A DNA stretch of 64,000 bases, from NCBI GenBank assembly GCA_030739735.1, contig JASLYQ010000014.1, positions 1-64,000 on the forward strand. The letters are read 5' to 3'. Every line of letters begins with the position of its first letter. The first letter of the stretch is position 1. The position numbers and the translations under genes were made by a program. The notes beneath the pieces were generated by a model, which searched no databases, was not told the DNA's origin, and was given only the letters and a program-made list of their open reading frames with translations. Shown here in pieces: positions 44,446 to 53,222 of this stretch. Origin of the DNA: Alphaproteobacteria bacterium. Its GTDB lineage: Bacteria > Pseudomonadota > Alphaproteobacteria > UBA7887.

Positions 44446-45500
44446 AGTGGCTTCGGTGCGACCACGCTAAGCTCGGCAAGAGTCGCGCAGATGCGCTCCC
44501 ACACCGCCTCGTCGACAGGAATTCCACTCGCCACGCGTTCGGCCCTGTTGGCGGCCTCGAAATCGCCGGGCATCTGCACCGCCGGGGCACCGTCGGCAAC
44601 CGGGCTGTCACGTAAGTAGTTGGCGAACTGGAGCAGTGTCTTGCTGTACTCAACTTCGTCCATAAAGGCTCGCGGGTTAATAGCAATATGGAAGGTGCCG
44701 TTGTTGAGACGCTCGGGATCGTGATTGAGTGCGGTGCCGGAGCCGCCGAGTAGGCCGGCGAAGAGATCGACCATGACGGCGAGGCCAAAGCCCTTGTGCC
44801 CGAACAGGACGCCGCCGAGCGGCAGTACTGCACCGCCATCGCGCAGAAAGGTTTCCGGATCGCCGCTGGGCTCGCCGCTCGGACTAATTAGCGTGCCGTC
44901 CGGCAGTTGCGCCTCGCGGTCGCGCGCTTGGCGCACCTTGTTCACCGCCACCTGCGAGGTCGAGACGTCGAGCAGTACCGGGTGGCCGCCGGCGTTGGGA
45001 AAGGCGGCGGCGATGGGGTTGGCGCCCATGCGCCGGCTGATGCCGCCAAAGGGAGCGATCTGCACTCCGCGGCCCTGACCGTTGCAGAAGGTCACGCCGA
45101 CGAGACCGGCTTGAGCCGCCAGCTCAGGATAGGCGCCAACTCGCCCGACGTGCTCCTGATGGCGCACGGCGACCGCGGCGATGTGGCCGTGGCGCGCCTT
45201 TTTGATCGCCATCTCCATGCCGCGCGCCGCCGCTACATGGCCGAGGATGTTGCCGCCTTCGAGCACCGCGGTGGCCGCTGTCTCCTGCTTCACGGACAGC
45301 GTGGCGTCCGGTACGATCAGGCCATTGCGCACACGCTCCACGTAGACGGGAATGTGGCGTACCCCGTGGCTGTCATGACCGACCAGGTTGGCTTCGACCA
45401 TCAGCCGCGCGATCACCCCGGCATCGTTCGGCGCAAAGCCCACGGCCTCGAACGTGGCGGCGCACATGGCACGCAGGGCGTCGGCAGTGAAACGGGGCAT
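44442..45500 (-). CDS. malate/L-lactate dehydrogenase family (Ldh2) NAD(P)-dependent oxidoreductase
   Basis: The 352-residue protein is of the Ldh2/YlbC type, a fold distinct from classical malate dehydrogenase. Diagnostic parts are ANLVGHDSHGVRHIPVYV at the substrate site, AVRHQEHVGRVGAYPELAA, ANPIAAAFPN, LLDVSTSQVAVNKV and LFGHKGFGLAVMVDLFAGLL. Members reduce 2-oxoacids such as 2,3-diketogulonate, pyrroline carboxylate or ureidoglycolate derivatives, so the substrate is open. ATG 45500 has AGGAG upstream. The 263 bases beyond it contain no gene I can support. Confidence 0.9.
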   Translation of the reverse strand: MPRFTADALRAMCAATFEAVGFAPNDAGVIARLMVEANLVGHDSHGVRHIPVYVERVRNGLIVPDATLSVKQETAATAVLEGGNILGHVAAARGMEMAIKKARHGHIAAVAVRHQEHVGRVGAYPELAAQAGLVGVTFCNGQGRGVQIAPFGGISRRMGANPIAAAFPNAGGHPVLLDVSTSQVAVNKVRQARDREAQLPDGTLISPSGEPSGDPETFLRDGGAVLPLGGVLFGHKGFGLAVMVDLFAGLLGGSGTALNHDPERLNNGTFHIAINPRAFMDEVEYSKTLLQFANYLRDSPVADGAPAVQMPGDFEAANRAERVASGIPVDEAVWERICATLAELSVVAPKPL

Positions 45501-45763
45501 CTGGCACTCCTGGAAGCACGCGGAAGGGAGTCCTGGTGTATGCCACACCTCAGGTCCGTAGCAAGATGTCGCTGCTCATCTGCGGCGGTTGAGGGTCAGG
45601 TTGGTCTCGCATTCGCGCTCTGTGCCGCGGGCGATCGAGAAGCTCGCTTCAGGTCTTTCTGTCAAGCCCATATGCGTTTGCGATCGACCCCATCCAGTTT
45701 CACATTAAGAGACATCCCGAACAACGGCCGATCTCCCAAGTTTAGTCGCCGTTTAGGATGGTC

Positions 45764-46966
45764 TCAATCCATGATGGCTTGGTTGACCAGGTTGCGCAGT
45801 ATCATGCGGTAATGGCCGCGCTGCTTTACGCTTTGCATCATATAGACGACTATCATTTCCTTGGTTGGGTCGACCCAGAAATAGGTTCCGGCATAGCCGC
45901 CCCAGAAATACTCCCCAACCGAGCCGGGCCAGCGTGAGCGGCCGGCATGGGTGCGGACGGCGAAGCCCAACCCGAAGCCATATCCTGGGCCTGGCAGGTA
46001 GACAGTGCCGTCGCGGTTGATATCGCCGAGGTGATCAGCGGTCATGTAGGCGACCGTTTCCGAACCCAAAATCCGGACGCCATCCAGGCTGCCCTCTTCC
46101 AGCATCATCTGGCAGAAGCGGGCATAGTCCATCACCGTTGAGACTATGCCGTGGCCGCCGGCCAGCATGGCCGGCGGCGCCGTGATGTCTATCAGCGTGT
46201 CACTGAGGGGTTCGGCGACGCGATGGCGCTCGCTTTCGGGAACCCAGAAGCCGCTGTCGCTCATGCCGAGCGGCACTAGCACGCGCTCACGCATATAGGC
46301 ATCCAATGTCGTGCCGGATACCGCCTCGATGAGTGCGCCAAGCACATCGGTGGAGCGGCCGTAGTCCCAAACTGTGCCCGGCTGGTAAAGCAGAGGCAGC
46401 TCAGCCAAGCGCTCGGCGTACTCGGCGATGCTCATGTCGAGCTCGAACTCTGCCATGCCCGCTTGCTTGTAGAGGTTCTTGATTGCGCCTGAGCCGATGA
46501 AGGCGTAGGTCAGGCCGGAGGTATGGCGCAAAAGGTCCTGCACCGTGATCGCCCGCGCCGCAGGCTCGAAGTGTGGGCCGACCCGCATCCCCTTGAAGGC
46601 CGGCAGATGAACCGATATGGGTTGCGATAGGTAAAGCTTCGCCTCCTCGTGCAGGGTCATGGCGGCGACGCTGACGATGGGCTTGGTCATGGAATAGATG
46701 CGGAAGATGGTGTCTTTCCGCATCGCGTCTCCGGTCGCCTTGTCACGATAGCCGAAGGCCTCGTAGTAGGCGATGCCGCCGCGCCGGGCTACCAGCACCA
46801 CGGCGCCAGGAATCTCATCGGCATCGACGCCCGCTTGTAGCGTTGTACCAATAAGCGCCAGGCGCTCGCTTGACAGGCCGACTGATTCGGGGGTGACAGG
46901 CGTTAGGCTCCTGGCGTCGGCGGGAAGGGCCCAGACGAGAGCCAACAGGAACAAAGCTCTTTTCAT
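45764..46966 (-). CDS. exported serine hydrolase of the beta-lactamase/EstB family
   Basis: The 400-residue protein has a signal peptide (KRALFLLALVWALPADA) and the class C beta-lactamase/penicillin-binding fold. The nucleophile is Ser92 with Lys95 in IYSMTKPIVS. The Tyr motif is Tyr202 in VWDYGRSTDVLG, and the C-terminal GEYFWGGYAGTYFWVDP is typical of EstB-like esterases. The YxN and KTG motifs of true lactamases are altered (YGR; no KTG seen), so esterase or peptidase activity is more likely than antibiotic resistance. It lies in the periplasm. A cupin gene is 11 bases upstream, probably in the same transcript. Confidence 0.88.
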   Translation of the reverse strand: MKRALFLLALVWALPADARSLTPVTPESVGLSSERLALIGTTLQAGVDADEIPGAVVLVARRGGIAYYEAFGYRDKATGDAMRKDTIFRIYSMTKPIVSVAAMTLHEEAKLYLSQPISVHLPAFKGMRVGPHFEPAARAITVQDLLRHTSGLTYAFIGSGAIKNLYKQAGMAEFELDMSIAEYAERLAELPLLYQPGTVWDYGRSTDVLGALIEAVSGTTLDAYMRERVLVPLGMSDSGFWVPESERHRVAEPLSDTLIDITAPPAMLAGGHGIVSTVMDYARFCQMMLEEGSLDGVRILGSETVAYMTADHLGDINRDGTVYLPGPGYGFGLGFAVRTHAGRSRWPGSVGEYFWGGYAGTYFWVDPTKEMIVVYMMQSVKQRGHYRMILRNLVNQAIMD

Positions 46967-46977
46967 CTTGATAAACC

Positions 46978-47361
46978 TCAGCTCCAGGTCTTGCGCGGGG
47001 GCGACTTTATTTCGATTTGCACGCTATCTTCGAGCGTTTCGTGGCGATGGGGTACACCGGCCGGATGGATCCAGGAATCGCCCGGTTCGGCAACGAAGCT
47101 TTCGCCGTCGATTTCGATGCGCATCCGGCCGCTTACCAGATAGCAGATCGACTCGTGGTCTACATGACTGTGCAGCGGATCGACCAGCCCCTTCTTGCGC
47201 TCAAGACGCATCAATAACATATCCTCTCCCACCAGAAGCGGCGCGATGGTGAGACCTGGCGGCTGCTCGGTATCTTCCAGGCTTTGTACACTCTCAGCCA
47301 GCACGCCGTCTGCCCGCGTGAAGCGGACCGGGCTCGGCGGTGGGACACGGCTATCGCTCAT
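46978..47361 (-). CDS. cupin domain protein
   Basis: The 127-residue protein has a single small cupin barrel. The metal-binding motif is DPLHSHVDHESICYLVSGRM followed by EPGDSWIHPAGVPHRHE, giving a His-rich site. Single-domain cupins of this sort bind metals and may be sensors, isomerases or dioxygenases. The start at 47361 was chosen over 47427 because the conserved part begins after it and the extra residues look non-coding; the ribosome site is weak. The gene is followed closely by the EstB-like gene. Confidence 0.82.
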   Translation of the reverse strand: MSDSRVPPPSPVRFTRADGVLAESVQSLEDTEQPPGLTIAPLLVGEDMLLMRLERKKGLVDPLHSHVDHESICYLVSGRMRIEIDGESFVAEPGDSWIHPAGVPHRHETLEDSVQIEIKSPPRKTWS

Positions 47362-47439
47362 CGTAACGTCCGCAGGCTCCACGGACTCTCTCCGACCAGA
47401 AACGCGGTCAGATTGTCGTGTGGCCACATCACCGGGCTA

Positions 47440-47856
47440 TTAGCCGACGACGTCGGTATCCATCTGGCCACTGATGCGGCGGCGGATGTGTGACCAGGAC
47501 ACACCGATGGCGAGGATTGTCGCTAACACGATGAGGGCGATATAGGTCATGGCCTCGCGGCTTTCGAGATCGAGTAAGTTGTTGTCGATCATCAGCCAGA
47601 TAAGGACACCGAAAAAGGTCACGGAGAGAGTCACACCGATGGCGCCGATCGAGCGCCAGGTAGCACGCAGGAAGACCATGTAGATGATTAGCAACGCCAA
47701 GCCGACCAGAATCTTGAACGGGATGCTGTCACTCTCGCCAGCGGTTGCCCAGTGGTAGTACGAAAAAGCACTTGGGTTGAAGGTGCCAAGCACCAACACC
47801 ATTGCCACGGCCCACCGGACCGTGAAGCTACTAGCGCTGAATCCCCCTACCGCCAT
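47440..47856 (-). CDS. DUF6524-like small integral membrane protein
   Basis: The 138-residue protein has four predicted membrane segments (WAVAMVLVLGTF, FKILVGLALLIIYMVFLRA, IGVTLSVTFFGVLIWLMI, AMTYIALIVLATILAIGVSW). Between the first two lies a FNPSAFSYYHWA loop that I associate with DUF6524. The C-terminus is basic and cytoplasmic-looking (HIRRRISGQM). The function is unknown. The gene stands alone, with about 230 bases of non-coding sequence between it and korB. Confidence 0.72.
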   Translation of the reverse strand: MAVGGFSASSFTVRWAVAMVLVLGTFNPSAFSYYHWATAGESDSIPFKILVGLALLIIYMVFLRATWRSIGAIGVTLSVTFFGVLIWLMIDNNLLDLESREAMTYIALIVLATILAIGVSWSHIRRRISGQMDTDVVG

Positions 47857-48084
47857 TATTTGGCTCCACTGCCATGCAAATGTTCCGAAGCCTAACGTGC
47901 GGGCAGAGCTTTACGCAAGCCGGCCTAAGTTGTCTGATTATTATGTCATCTCTACGTCGTAGCCAGAATCTATCCTGACGTCCGCGCCAGCTTAGCGCGA
48001 GAACGTCGAAAAAGGTGAGGAAAACATCTGGCTGCAGGGCCGCCGTCGGTGCTAGCTGGATTCAGTTTTGCGTGATCGGCAGTA

Positions 48085-49125
48085 TTAGATGGTCCAGGTG
48101 TAGCCGCGCCTGAGAACAGCGTTCCAGTCGATTGGCTCATCCCCTCGGGTGGCCTCGAGTTGGGCATGGACATCCCTGTCATAGGTCGGGCGTGGATCGC
48201 AGTAGAGCACGCCGAGCGCCACAGGAAAGCTCGGGCCCTCCATGGTAGCGAGCAGCATGGCGAGCGAGCGGTTGGTCTGGTCGTGCACTAGCACCTCGTC
48301 GTCTCGGCGCCGATATCCTGGAAGACTTCGCCCATCTTTCCCGACCGCCATGACCTCAAGCGTCATGGTGCCCGGGGCGAAACGCAATCCCTTGTCCCGC
48401 TTGGCACCGAAGATCAGTGGTTTGCCGTGCTCCACAAGCAATTGCCGTTCAGCCGCGACGTCGCGGGCAGTAAAGTCGGCAAAGACGTCGTCGTTGTAGA
48501 CGATGCAGTTCTGGTAGATCTCGATGAAGGAGGCGCCACGATGAGCATGTGCCGCGCTCAACACGCCTCCGAGATGCTTGACAGCGGTATCGACCGCGCG
48601 GGCGACGAAGCGGGCACCTGAGCCGAGTGCCATGGAGCAGGCCGAAAGCGGCAGCTCGAGCGAGCCCATGGGCGTGGATGGCGAGCACGTGCCGACTCGC
48701 GAAGTGGGTGAATACTGCCCCTTGGTCAGGCCATAGATCTCATTGTTGAAAAGCAGGATCTGAAGATCGATGTTACGTCTGAGCACGTGCAGTAAATGGT
48801 TGCCGCCAATCGATAGCCCGTCGCCGTCACCGGTAACCACCCAGACATCGAGCTCCGGATTAGCTAGCTTGATGCCGGAGGCGAAAGCGGGCGCTCGGCC
48901 ATGGATGGTGTGGAAGCCATAGGTCGACATATAATAGGGTAGGCGCGAAGAGCAGCCGATGCCCGAGACGAATACTGTTTTTGCGCGCTCAGCGCCGATA
49001 TCGGCGAGGGTCTTCTGGATGCCCTTGAGGATGGCGTAGTCGCCACAGCCCGGGCACCATCTGGTCTCCTGGTCGGAGGTAAAATCCGCAGCTTTCAGCT
49101 TGGCGGCGGGCGCATCAACGGTCAT
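48085..49125 (-). CDS. korB: 2-oxoacid:ferredoxin oxidoreductase beta subunit
   Basis: The 346-residue subunit binds thiamine diphosphate and an iron-sulfur cluster. The cluster and TPP region shows RWCPGCGDYAIL, VFVSGIGCSSRLPYY, the TPP-Mg motif VTGDGDGLSIGGNHLLH and NNEIYGLTKGQYSPTS. With the alpha subunit it oxidatively decarboxylates a 2-oxoacid, most likely 2-oxoglutarate, to the CoA ester and reduces ferredoxin. It overlaps the alpha subunit gene by 11 bases, so expression is coupled. Confidence 0.93.
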   Translation of the reverse strand: MTVDAPAAKLKAADFTSDQETRWCPGCGDYAILKGIQKTLADIGAERAKTVFVSGIGCSSRLPYYMSTYGFHTIHGRAPAFASGIKLANPELDVWVVTGDGDGLSIGGNHLLHVLRRNIDLQILLFNNEIYGLTKGQYSPTSRVGTCSPSTPMGSLELPLSACSMALGSGARFVARAVDTAVKHLGGVLSAAHAHRGASFIEIYQNCIVYNDDVFADFTARDVAAERQLLVEHGKPLIFGAKRDKGLRFAPGTMTLEVMAVGKDGRSLPGYRRRDDEVLVHDQTNRSLAMLLATMEGPSFPVALGVLYCDPRPTYDRDVHAQLEATRGDEPIDWNAVLRRGYTWTI

Positions 49126-51004
49126 TGTTGTTCTCCAGCGCCGCATCGATCGCGGCCGCGATCTCGGCCACTTTGAAGGGCTGGCCGTTCACCTTGTTGA
49201 GCTCCTTGACGGGCAACAGAAACTCGCTGCGCAGCATGCGGCTGAGCTGTCCGGTATTCATCTCGGGCACTAACACGTGGCGAAAGCGCTTCAGCAAATT
49301 CTCGAGGTTGGTCGGGAAGGGGTTGAGGTGCGTGAGGTGAATATGTGCAACGGATTTTCCCGCATCGTTCGCGCCACGCACCGCCTGGTCGATGGCGCCG
49401 AAGGTCGAGCCCCAGCCGACCACGGCTAACTCGCCCCCCTCGGAAGGCCCATAGGCCACGCTCTGCGGCGCGATACCGTTGGCGATACCGGTAACCTTGG
49501 CGGCACGAATGTTGGTCATGCGTTGATGATTATCCGGATCGTAGGAGATATTACCTGTGCCGAACTCCTTTTCGATTCCGCCGACGCGATGCTCGAGACC
49601 CAGCGTGCCGGGAATCGCCCAGGGCCGCGCCAGGGTTTCGGGATCGCGCATAAAAGCCTCGAAGCCTTCCACCTCGGTATGGAAGGTCACTGGGAAGCGT
49701 GGCAGGGTATCGATATCGGGGATGCGCCACGGCTCCGCCGCATTGCTGAGATAGCCGTCGGTCAGTAGGATGACCGGCGTCATATAGCGCGTCGCGATGC
49801 GCACCGCCTCGATCGCCATGTCGAAGCAATTGGCGGGCGAATAGGCCGCCAGCACCGGCAGCGGCGTATCGCCATTGCGTCCATAGACGGCTTGCATCAA
49901 GTCCGATTGCTCAGTCTTGGTCGGCATACCGGTCGAAGGCCCGGCGCGCTGCGAGTTCACCAGTATAAGCGGCAATTCTACCATGACAGCGAGACCCAAT
50001 GCCTCAGTCTTAAGCGCCACGCCCGGACCCGAGCTCGTGGTCACACCAAGCTTTCCGGCATAGGAGGCACCGATGGCCGAGCAGACGGCGGCGATTTCAT
50101 CCTCGGCTTGGAAGGTCGTTACACCCTGGCTCTTGAGGCCAGCTAGGATGTGTAGCAGCTGCGAGGCCGGGGTGATGGGGTAGGAGCCCAGCATCATCTT
50201 CAACCCAGCCAGGTCGCAGCCGATTGCCAGGCCCCAGGCTAGAGCCTCGCTGCCGCTGACGGCGCGGTAGAGGCCGGGCTCGATATCGGCACGGGGAATG
50301 GTGTGGCGCGTGAAGCCGTGCGGCAGCTCTGCCGTCTCGCCCCAGGCATGGCCGGCATTGAGCGCGGCAATGTTCGCTTCGGCAACCTCCTTCTGGCCGG
50401 AGAACTTATTGCGCAGCCAATCGATCGTTGGTGCGCGTTTGCGTTCGAATAGCCACATCACCAGGCCGAGCGCCCACATGTTCTTACAGCGCAGGCCTTC
50501 TTTCTGGCCGAGGCCGCTTTCTGCCACCGCGTTGAGGGTGGCCTGCGACATGTCGACTTCCATCACATGGTAGGCCTCCAGCGAGTCATCCTCGATGGGG
50601 TTTGTTTTGTAACCTGCCTTGCGCAGGTTGCGCTCGGTGAAGGAGCCAGTGTCGACCACCAGCATGCTGCCTTTGGGTAGGTCGGCAAGGTTGGTCTTTA
50701 AGGCCGCCGGGTTCATGGCCACCAGCACATCGGGCGTGTCACCTGCGGTGAGCACCTTCTGGGCGGAGAAGTTGATCTGATAGGCGGAGACGCCAAAGGT
50801 GGTGCCCGCTGGCGCGCGTATCTCGGCCGGAAAATCCGGGAAGGTCGCAAGGGCGTTACCCTGCACCGCGCTGGCTAACATGAACTGACTGCCGGTAAGT
50901 TGCATGCCGTCACCGGAGTCGCCGGCGAATCGGATTACTGCTGACCCCCACGTCTCTTCTGTCGGTACCGGCGAAACGTCGGTGTCTTCGGCGATCGCTG
51001 CCAT
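49115..51004 (-). CDS. korA: 2-oxoacid:ferredoxin oxidoreductase alpha subunit (fused gamma-alpha)
   Basis: The 629-residue protein joins the gamma domain (VIRFAGDSGDGMQLTGSQFM, VSAYQINFSAQKVLTAGD) to the alpha pyrimidine-binding domain (GSYPITPASQLLHILAGL, AEDEIAAVCSAIGASYAG, TTSSGPGVALKTEALGLA). This is the two-subunit KorAB layout. The YPITPAS motif contacts the substrate. ATG 51004 was chosen over 51046 because the family N-terminus is close to it. The divergent hydratase gene begins 177 bases away, leaving room for promoters. No ferredoxin gene is seen nearby. Confidence 0.93.
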   Translation of the reverse strand: MAAIAEDTDVSPVPTEETWGSAVIRFAGDSGDGMQLTGSQFMLASAVQGNALATFPDFPAEIRAPAGTTFGVSAYQINFSAQKVLTAGDTPDVLVAMNPAALKTNLADLPKGSMLVVDTGSFTERNLRKAGYKTNPIEDDSLEAYHVMEVDMSQATLNAVAESGLGQKEGLRCKNMWALGLVMWLFERKRAPTIDWLRNKFSGQKEVAEANIAALNAGHAWGETAELPHGFTRHTIPRADIEPGLYRAVSGSEALAWGLAIGCDLAGLKMMLGSYPITPASQLLHILAGLKSQGVTTFQAEDEIAAVCSAIGASYAGKLGVTTSSGPGVALKTEALGLAVMVELPLILVNSQRAGPSTGMPTKTEQSDLMQAVYGRNGDTPLPVLAAYSPANCFDMAIEAVRIATRYMTPVILLTDGYLSNAAEPWRIPDIDTLPRFPVTFHTEVEGFEAFMRDPETLARPWAIPGTLGLEHRVGGIEKEFGTGNISYDPDNHQRMTNIRAAKVTGIANGIAPQSVAYGPSEGGELAVVGWGSTFGAIDQAVRGANDAGKSVAHIHLTHLNPFPTNLENLLKRFRHVLVPEMNTGQLSRMLRSEFLLPVKELNKVNGQPFKVAEIAAAIDAALENNNDR

Positions 51005-51181
51005 GTCTGTTCCGTGTTCGTGCCCGCGATATGAGCCTACAGCCATACCTAGAGTCGGTGCGGGCAGAATGCAAGCGGATAGCCTTGGATTCGCGTTAAT
51101 TTCAGCGCTTTTCTACGAGTAATTGCGCCAGCGACGCGCATGCTGTTCACTGCGGGTGCAAATCGACACCGGGGGAAGCCC

Positions 51182-51967
51182 ATGGGGGCGAGTGAAATCC
51201 AAGGTGCGGCGGATGCGCTGCTGAGCTCACGCACAACGCATCGGCGCATGGCGGCCTTGCCCAAAGGCTTGCAGCCGCGGACGCCGGAGGAGGGCTATGC
51301 GGTCCAGGACGCACTCATCGCCGCCCTAGCTCAGCCATCGCCAGGTTGGAAAATTGGTGGCACTAGCGCCCTGGCGCAGGAGATGCTCAAGCTCAGCGGG
51401 CCCTTCGCTGGCCACCTGCTCGAGCCCTTGCGACACGATGCGCCGGCCACGCTGTCGGCCGACAGCTTTTTCATGCGCGGCATCGAGGTGGAATTCGCGT
51501 TGCGCCTGGGCCGCGATCTGGACGCTGGTGGTGCGCCATGGGACCAGGAGAGTGTGGGCGATGCCGTGGCCGCGGTTCACCCAGCCATCGAGGTGGTCGA
51601 TTCGCATTTCGACGACTGGCTGACCATCGATACCCCGAGCCTGATCGCTGACAACGGCTGTCACGGCAGCTTGGTGCTAGGTGAAGGTGTCGAGGCCTGG
51701 CGCGGTATCGACCTGGCCGAGGTTGGCACCGAGCTCTGGATGAACGGCGAGCGCGTGACCATCGGCTCCGGCGCGGCCGTGATCGGGCACCCGCTGGCAG
51801 CTCTCGCCTGGCTGGCCAACCTCTGTGCGCGCCGCGGCGGTCAGCTCAGTGCTGGCCAAATCATATCCACCGGCTCGACCTGCGATGCGCTGGGCTGGGC
51901 TGAGGCGACCGACCGCATCGAAGGCTATTTCGGAGATCTTGGTTCGGTCTCCGTCACTTTCAGTTAG
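51182..51967 (+). CDS. 2-keto-4-pentenoate hydratase-family protein (MhpD/FAH fold)
   Basis: The 261-residue protein belongs to the MhpD-type hydratases of meta-cleavage pathways, part of the fumarylacetoacetate-hydrolase fold. It has PGWKIGGTSALAQEML, GIEVEFALRLGRDL with metal-binding Glu residues, HPAIEVVDSHFDDWL and a late GQIISTGSTCDALGWAE. The start at 51182 has GGGGGAAG upstream. It is followed after 9 bases by a cyclase-family gene on the same strand, so the two probably act on the same compound, such as a ring-cleavage product. The exact substrate is unknown. Confidence 0.88.
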   Translation: MGASEIQGAADALLSSRTTHRRMAALPKGLQPRTPEEGYAVQDALIAALAQPSPGWKIGGTSALAQEMLKLSGPFAGHLLEPLRHDAPATLSADSFFMRGIEVEFALRLGRDLDAGGAPWDQESVGDAVAAVHPAIEVVDSHFDDWLTIDTPSLIADNGCHGSLVLGEGVEAWRGIDLAEVGTELWMNGERVTIGSGAAVIGHPLAALAWLANLCARRGGQLSAGQIISTGSTCDALGWAEATDRIEGYFGDLGSVSVTFS

Positions 51968-51976
51968 GGGCAGCTC

Positions 51977-53002
51977 ATGACCAGCCGTTGGCGAAACCGC
52001 CCTGACGGGGCCAACTGGGGCGAGTTCGGTGACGATGACCAGATCGGCCGGCTCAATTTGCTGACGCCGGTCAAGGTGCGCCAGGGTGTTGATGAGGTTC
52101 GCGAAGGCATCACCTTTTGCCTCTCGTTGCCGCTCGACTATCCGGGCGGAAGCGTCCTCAACCCGAGGCGCAAGCCGCCGCGCCTTGCCGCCACCGTGCG
52201 CGAGGGCCGGGCAAACTACGTCTATCCCCTGAGCCTGGAGAATTCCGAGCATAGCGACGTGATCTGCGACGACACGGTGCTGCTCACCCTGCAGTATTCG
52301 ACCCAGTTTGATAGCCTCGCCCATGTTGGTGGCATGTTCGACGCGGATGGCGACGGTGCGCCTGAGCCCGTCTTCTACAATGGCTGGCGTGGCGGCGAGC
52401 ATATCCTGGCGCCGGCCGACGAGGGTATGATCGAAGGCGTGGCGGCCGAGCGTCTTGGCATCGAGAACATGGCTGCGCGCGGCGTACAGGGCCGCGCCGT
52501 AATAATCGATCTTGAGAAGCATGTCGGACGCGCCCGCGAATGGATCGGCCATGCGCGTCTGATGGCGATTCTCGAGGAAGACGGCGTCGAGATCGAGAGC
52601 GGCGATATGGTTTGCCTTTATACGGGCTTCGCCGACATGCTGCTGGAGATGGGTGGTGAGCCTGACGAGCGTGTGCACCAGAGCTGCGCGGTGCTCGACG
52701 GTCGCGACCCGGCGCTGCTGCAATGGGTCAGTGACAGCGGCATTGCTGTGCTCATCGCCGATAACTACGCCGTTGAAGGTCATCCTGCGAAGCCCCCGGC
52801 CGAGCCCGGCGTTCATGCATCATTGCCGCTGCACGAGCACTGCCTGTTCAAGCTCGGCCTGCATCTCGGCGAACTTTTCCACCTCGGCCCACTTGCTCAC
52901 TGGCTGCGCGAGCATGGCCGCACCCGCTTTTTGCTCACTGCCTCGCCGCTGCGCCTGCCAGGTGCCGTGGGTTCTCCTGTGCCGGCGGTGGCAACGGTTT
53001 AG
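51977..53002 (+). CDS. cyclase family protein (kynurenine formamidase-like)
   Basis: The 341-residue protein belongs to the cyclase/kynurenine-formamidase metal hydrolases. The family motif HxGTHxDxPxH appears as LQYSTQFDSLAHVGG, so the first metal ligands are partly replaced, as happens in a branch of the family. Other parts are NWGEFGDDDQIGRLNLLTP at the N-terminus, GVQGRAVIIDL and LADNYAVE-like IADNYAVEG. GGGGCAG lies upstream of its ATG. It lies in an operon with the MhpD-like hydratase. It may hydrolyse an amide, lactone or ring structure. Confidence 0.85.
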   Translation: MTSRWRNRPDGANWGEFGDDDQIGRLNLLTPVKVRQGVDEVREGITFCLSLPLDYPGGSVLNPRRKPPRLAATVREGRANYVYPLSLENSEHSDVICDDTVLLTLQYSTQFDSLAHVGGMFDADGDGAPEPVFYNGWRGGEHILAPADEGMIEGVAAERLGIENMAARGVQGRAVIIDLEKHVGRAREWIGHARLMAILEEDGVEIESGDMVCLYTGFADMLLEMGGEPDERVHQSCAVLDGRDPALLQWVSDSGIAVLIADNYAVEGHPAKPPAEPGVHASLPLHEHCLFKLGLHLGELFHLGPLAHWLREHGRTRFLLTASPLRLPGAVGSPVPAVATV

Positions 53003-53005
53003 GCC

Positions 53006-53190
53006 TTATTTCAGAAAGGCGCTGGTGTAGGTGGCAATATCAAAGTAGTCGCGTCAGACACCGATCTTGCTACCGCGTATCTTGAAGACGTCGACGCAGG
53101 GAAGATCGACGCTTGTCACCGATGCGCGTGATGTCGGCGCGCTCGGCAATGACCGGGTGGCCGTCGGCGACGAGATTGATCACGGTCCAT
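53006..53190 (-). pseudogene. SnoaL/limonene-epoxide-hydrolase-like C-terminal remnant
   Basis: On the minus strand one frame reads VINLVADGHPVIAERADITRIGDK. After a frame slip another reads SVDLPCVDVFKIRGSKIGV, a TGA stop, then RDYFDIATYTSAFLK and a TAA at 53006-53008. Joined, this is the second half of a SnoaL-like/LEH-type cone protein; the TGA falls where relatives have Trp (WRDYFD). The N-terminal half is missing. It is a clear gene remnant between the cyclase and the MDR reductase genes. Confidence 0.65.
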
Positions 53191-53222
53191 CAAAATATGA
53201 TCCATGATAGTGATCGATAGTG

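Noticed and set aside
45545-45690. Minus-strand stretch reading SFSIARGTERECETNL
   Set aside because: It faintly recalls four-helix-bundle (S23-type) proteins, but it is too short, has no start and lacks the rest of the domain.
45764-46966. Antibiotic-resistance beta-lactamase
   Set aside because: The SxxK motif is present, but the YxN and KTG motifs are not those of class C lactamases. The EstB-like esterase reading fits better.
51677-52816. 379-residue minus-strand frame opposite the hydratase and cyclase genes
   Set aside because: It is antisense to two genes with clear family motifs and good ribosome sites, and resembles no known protein.
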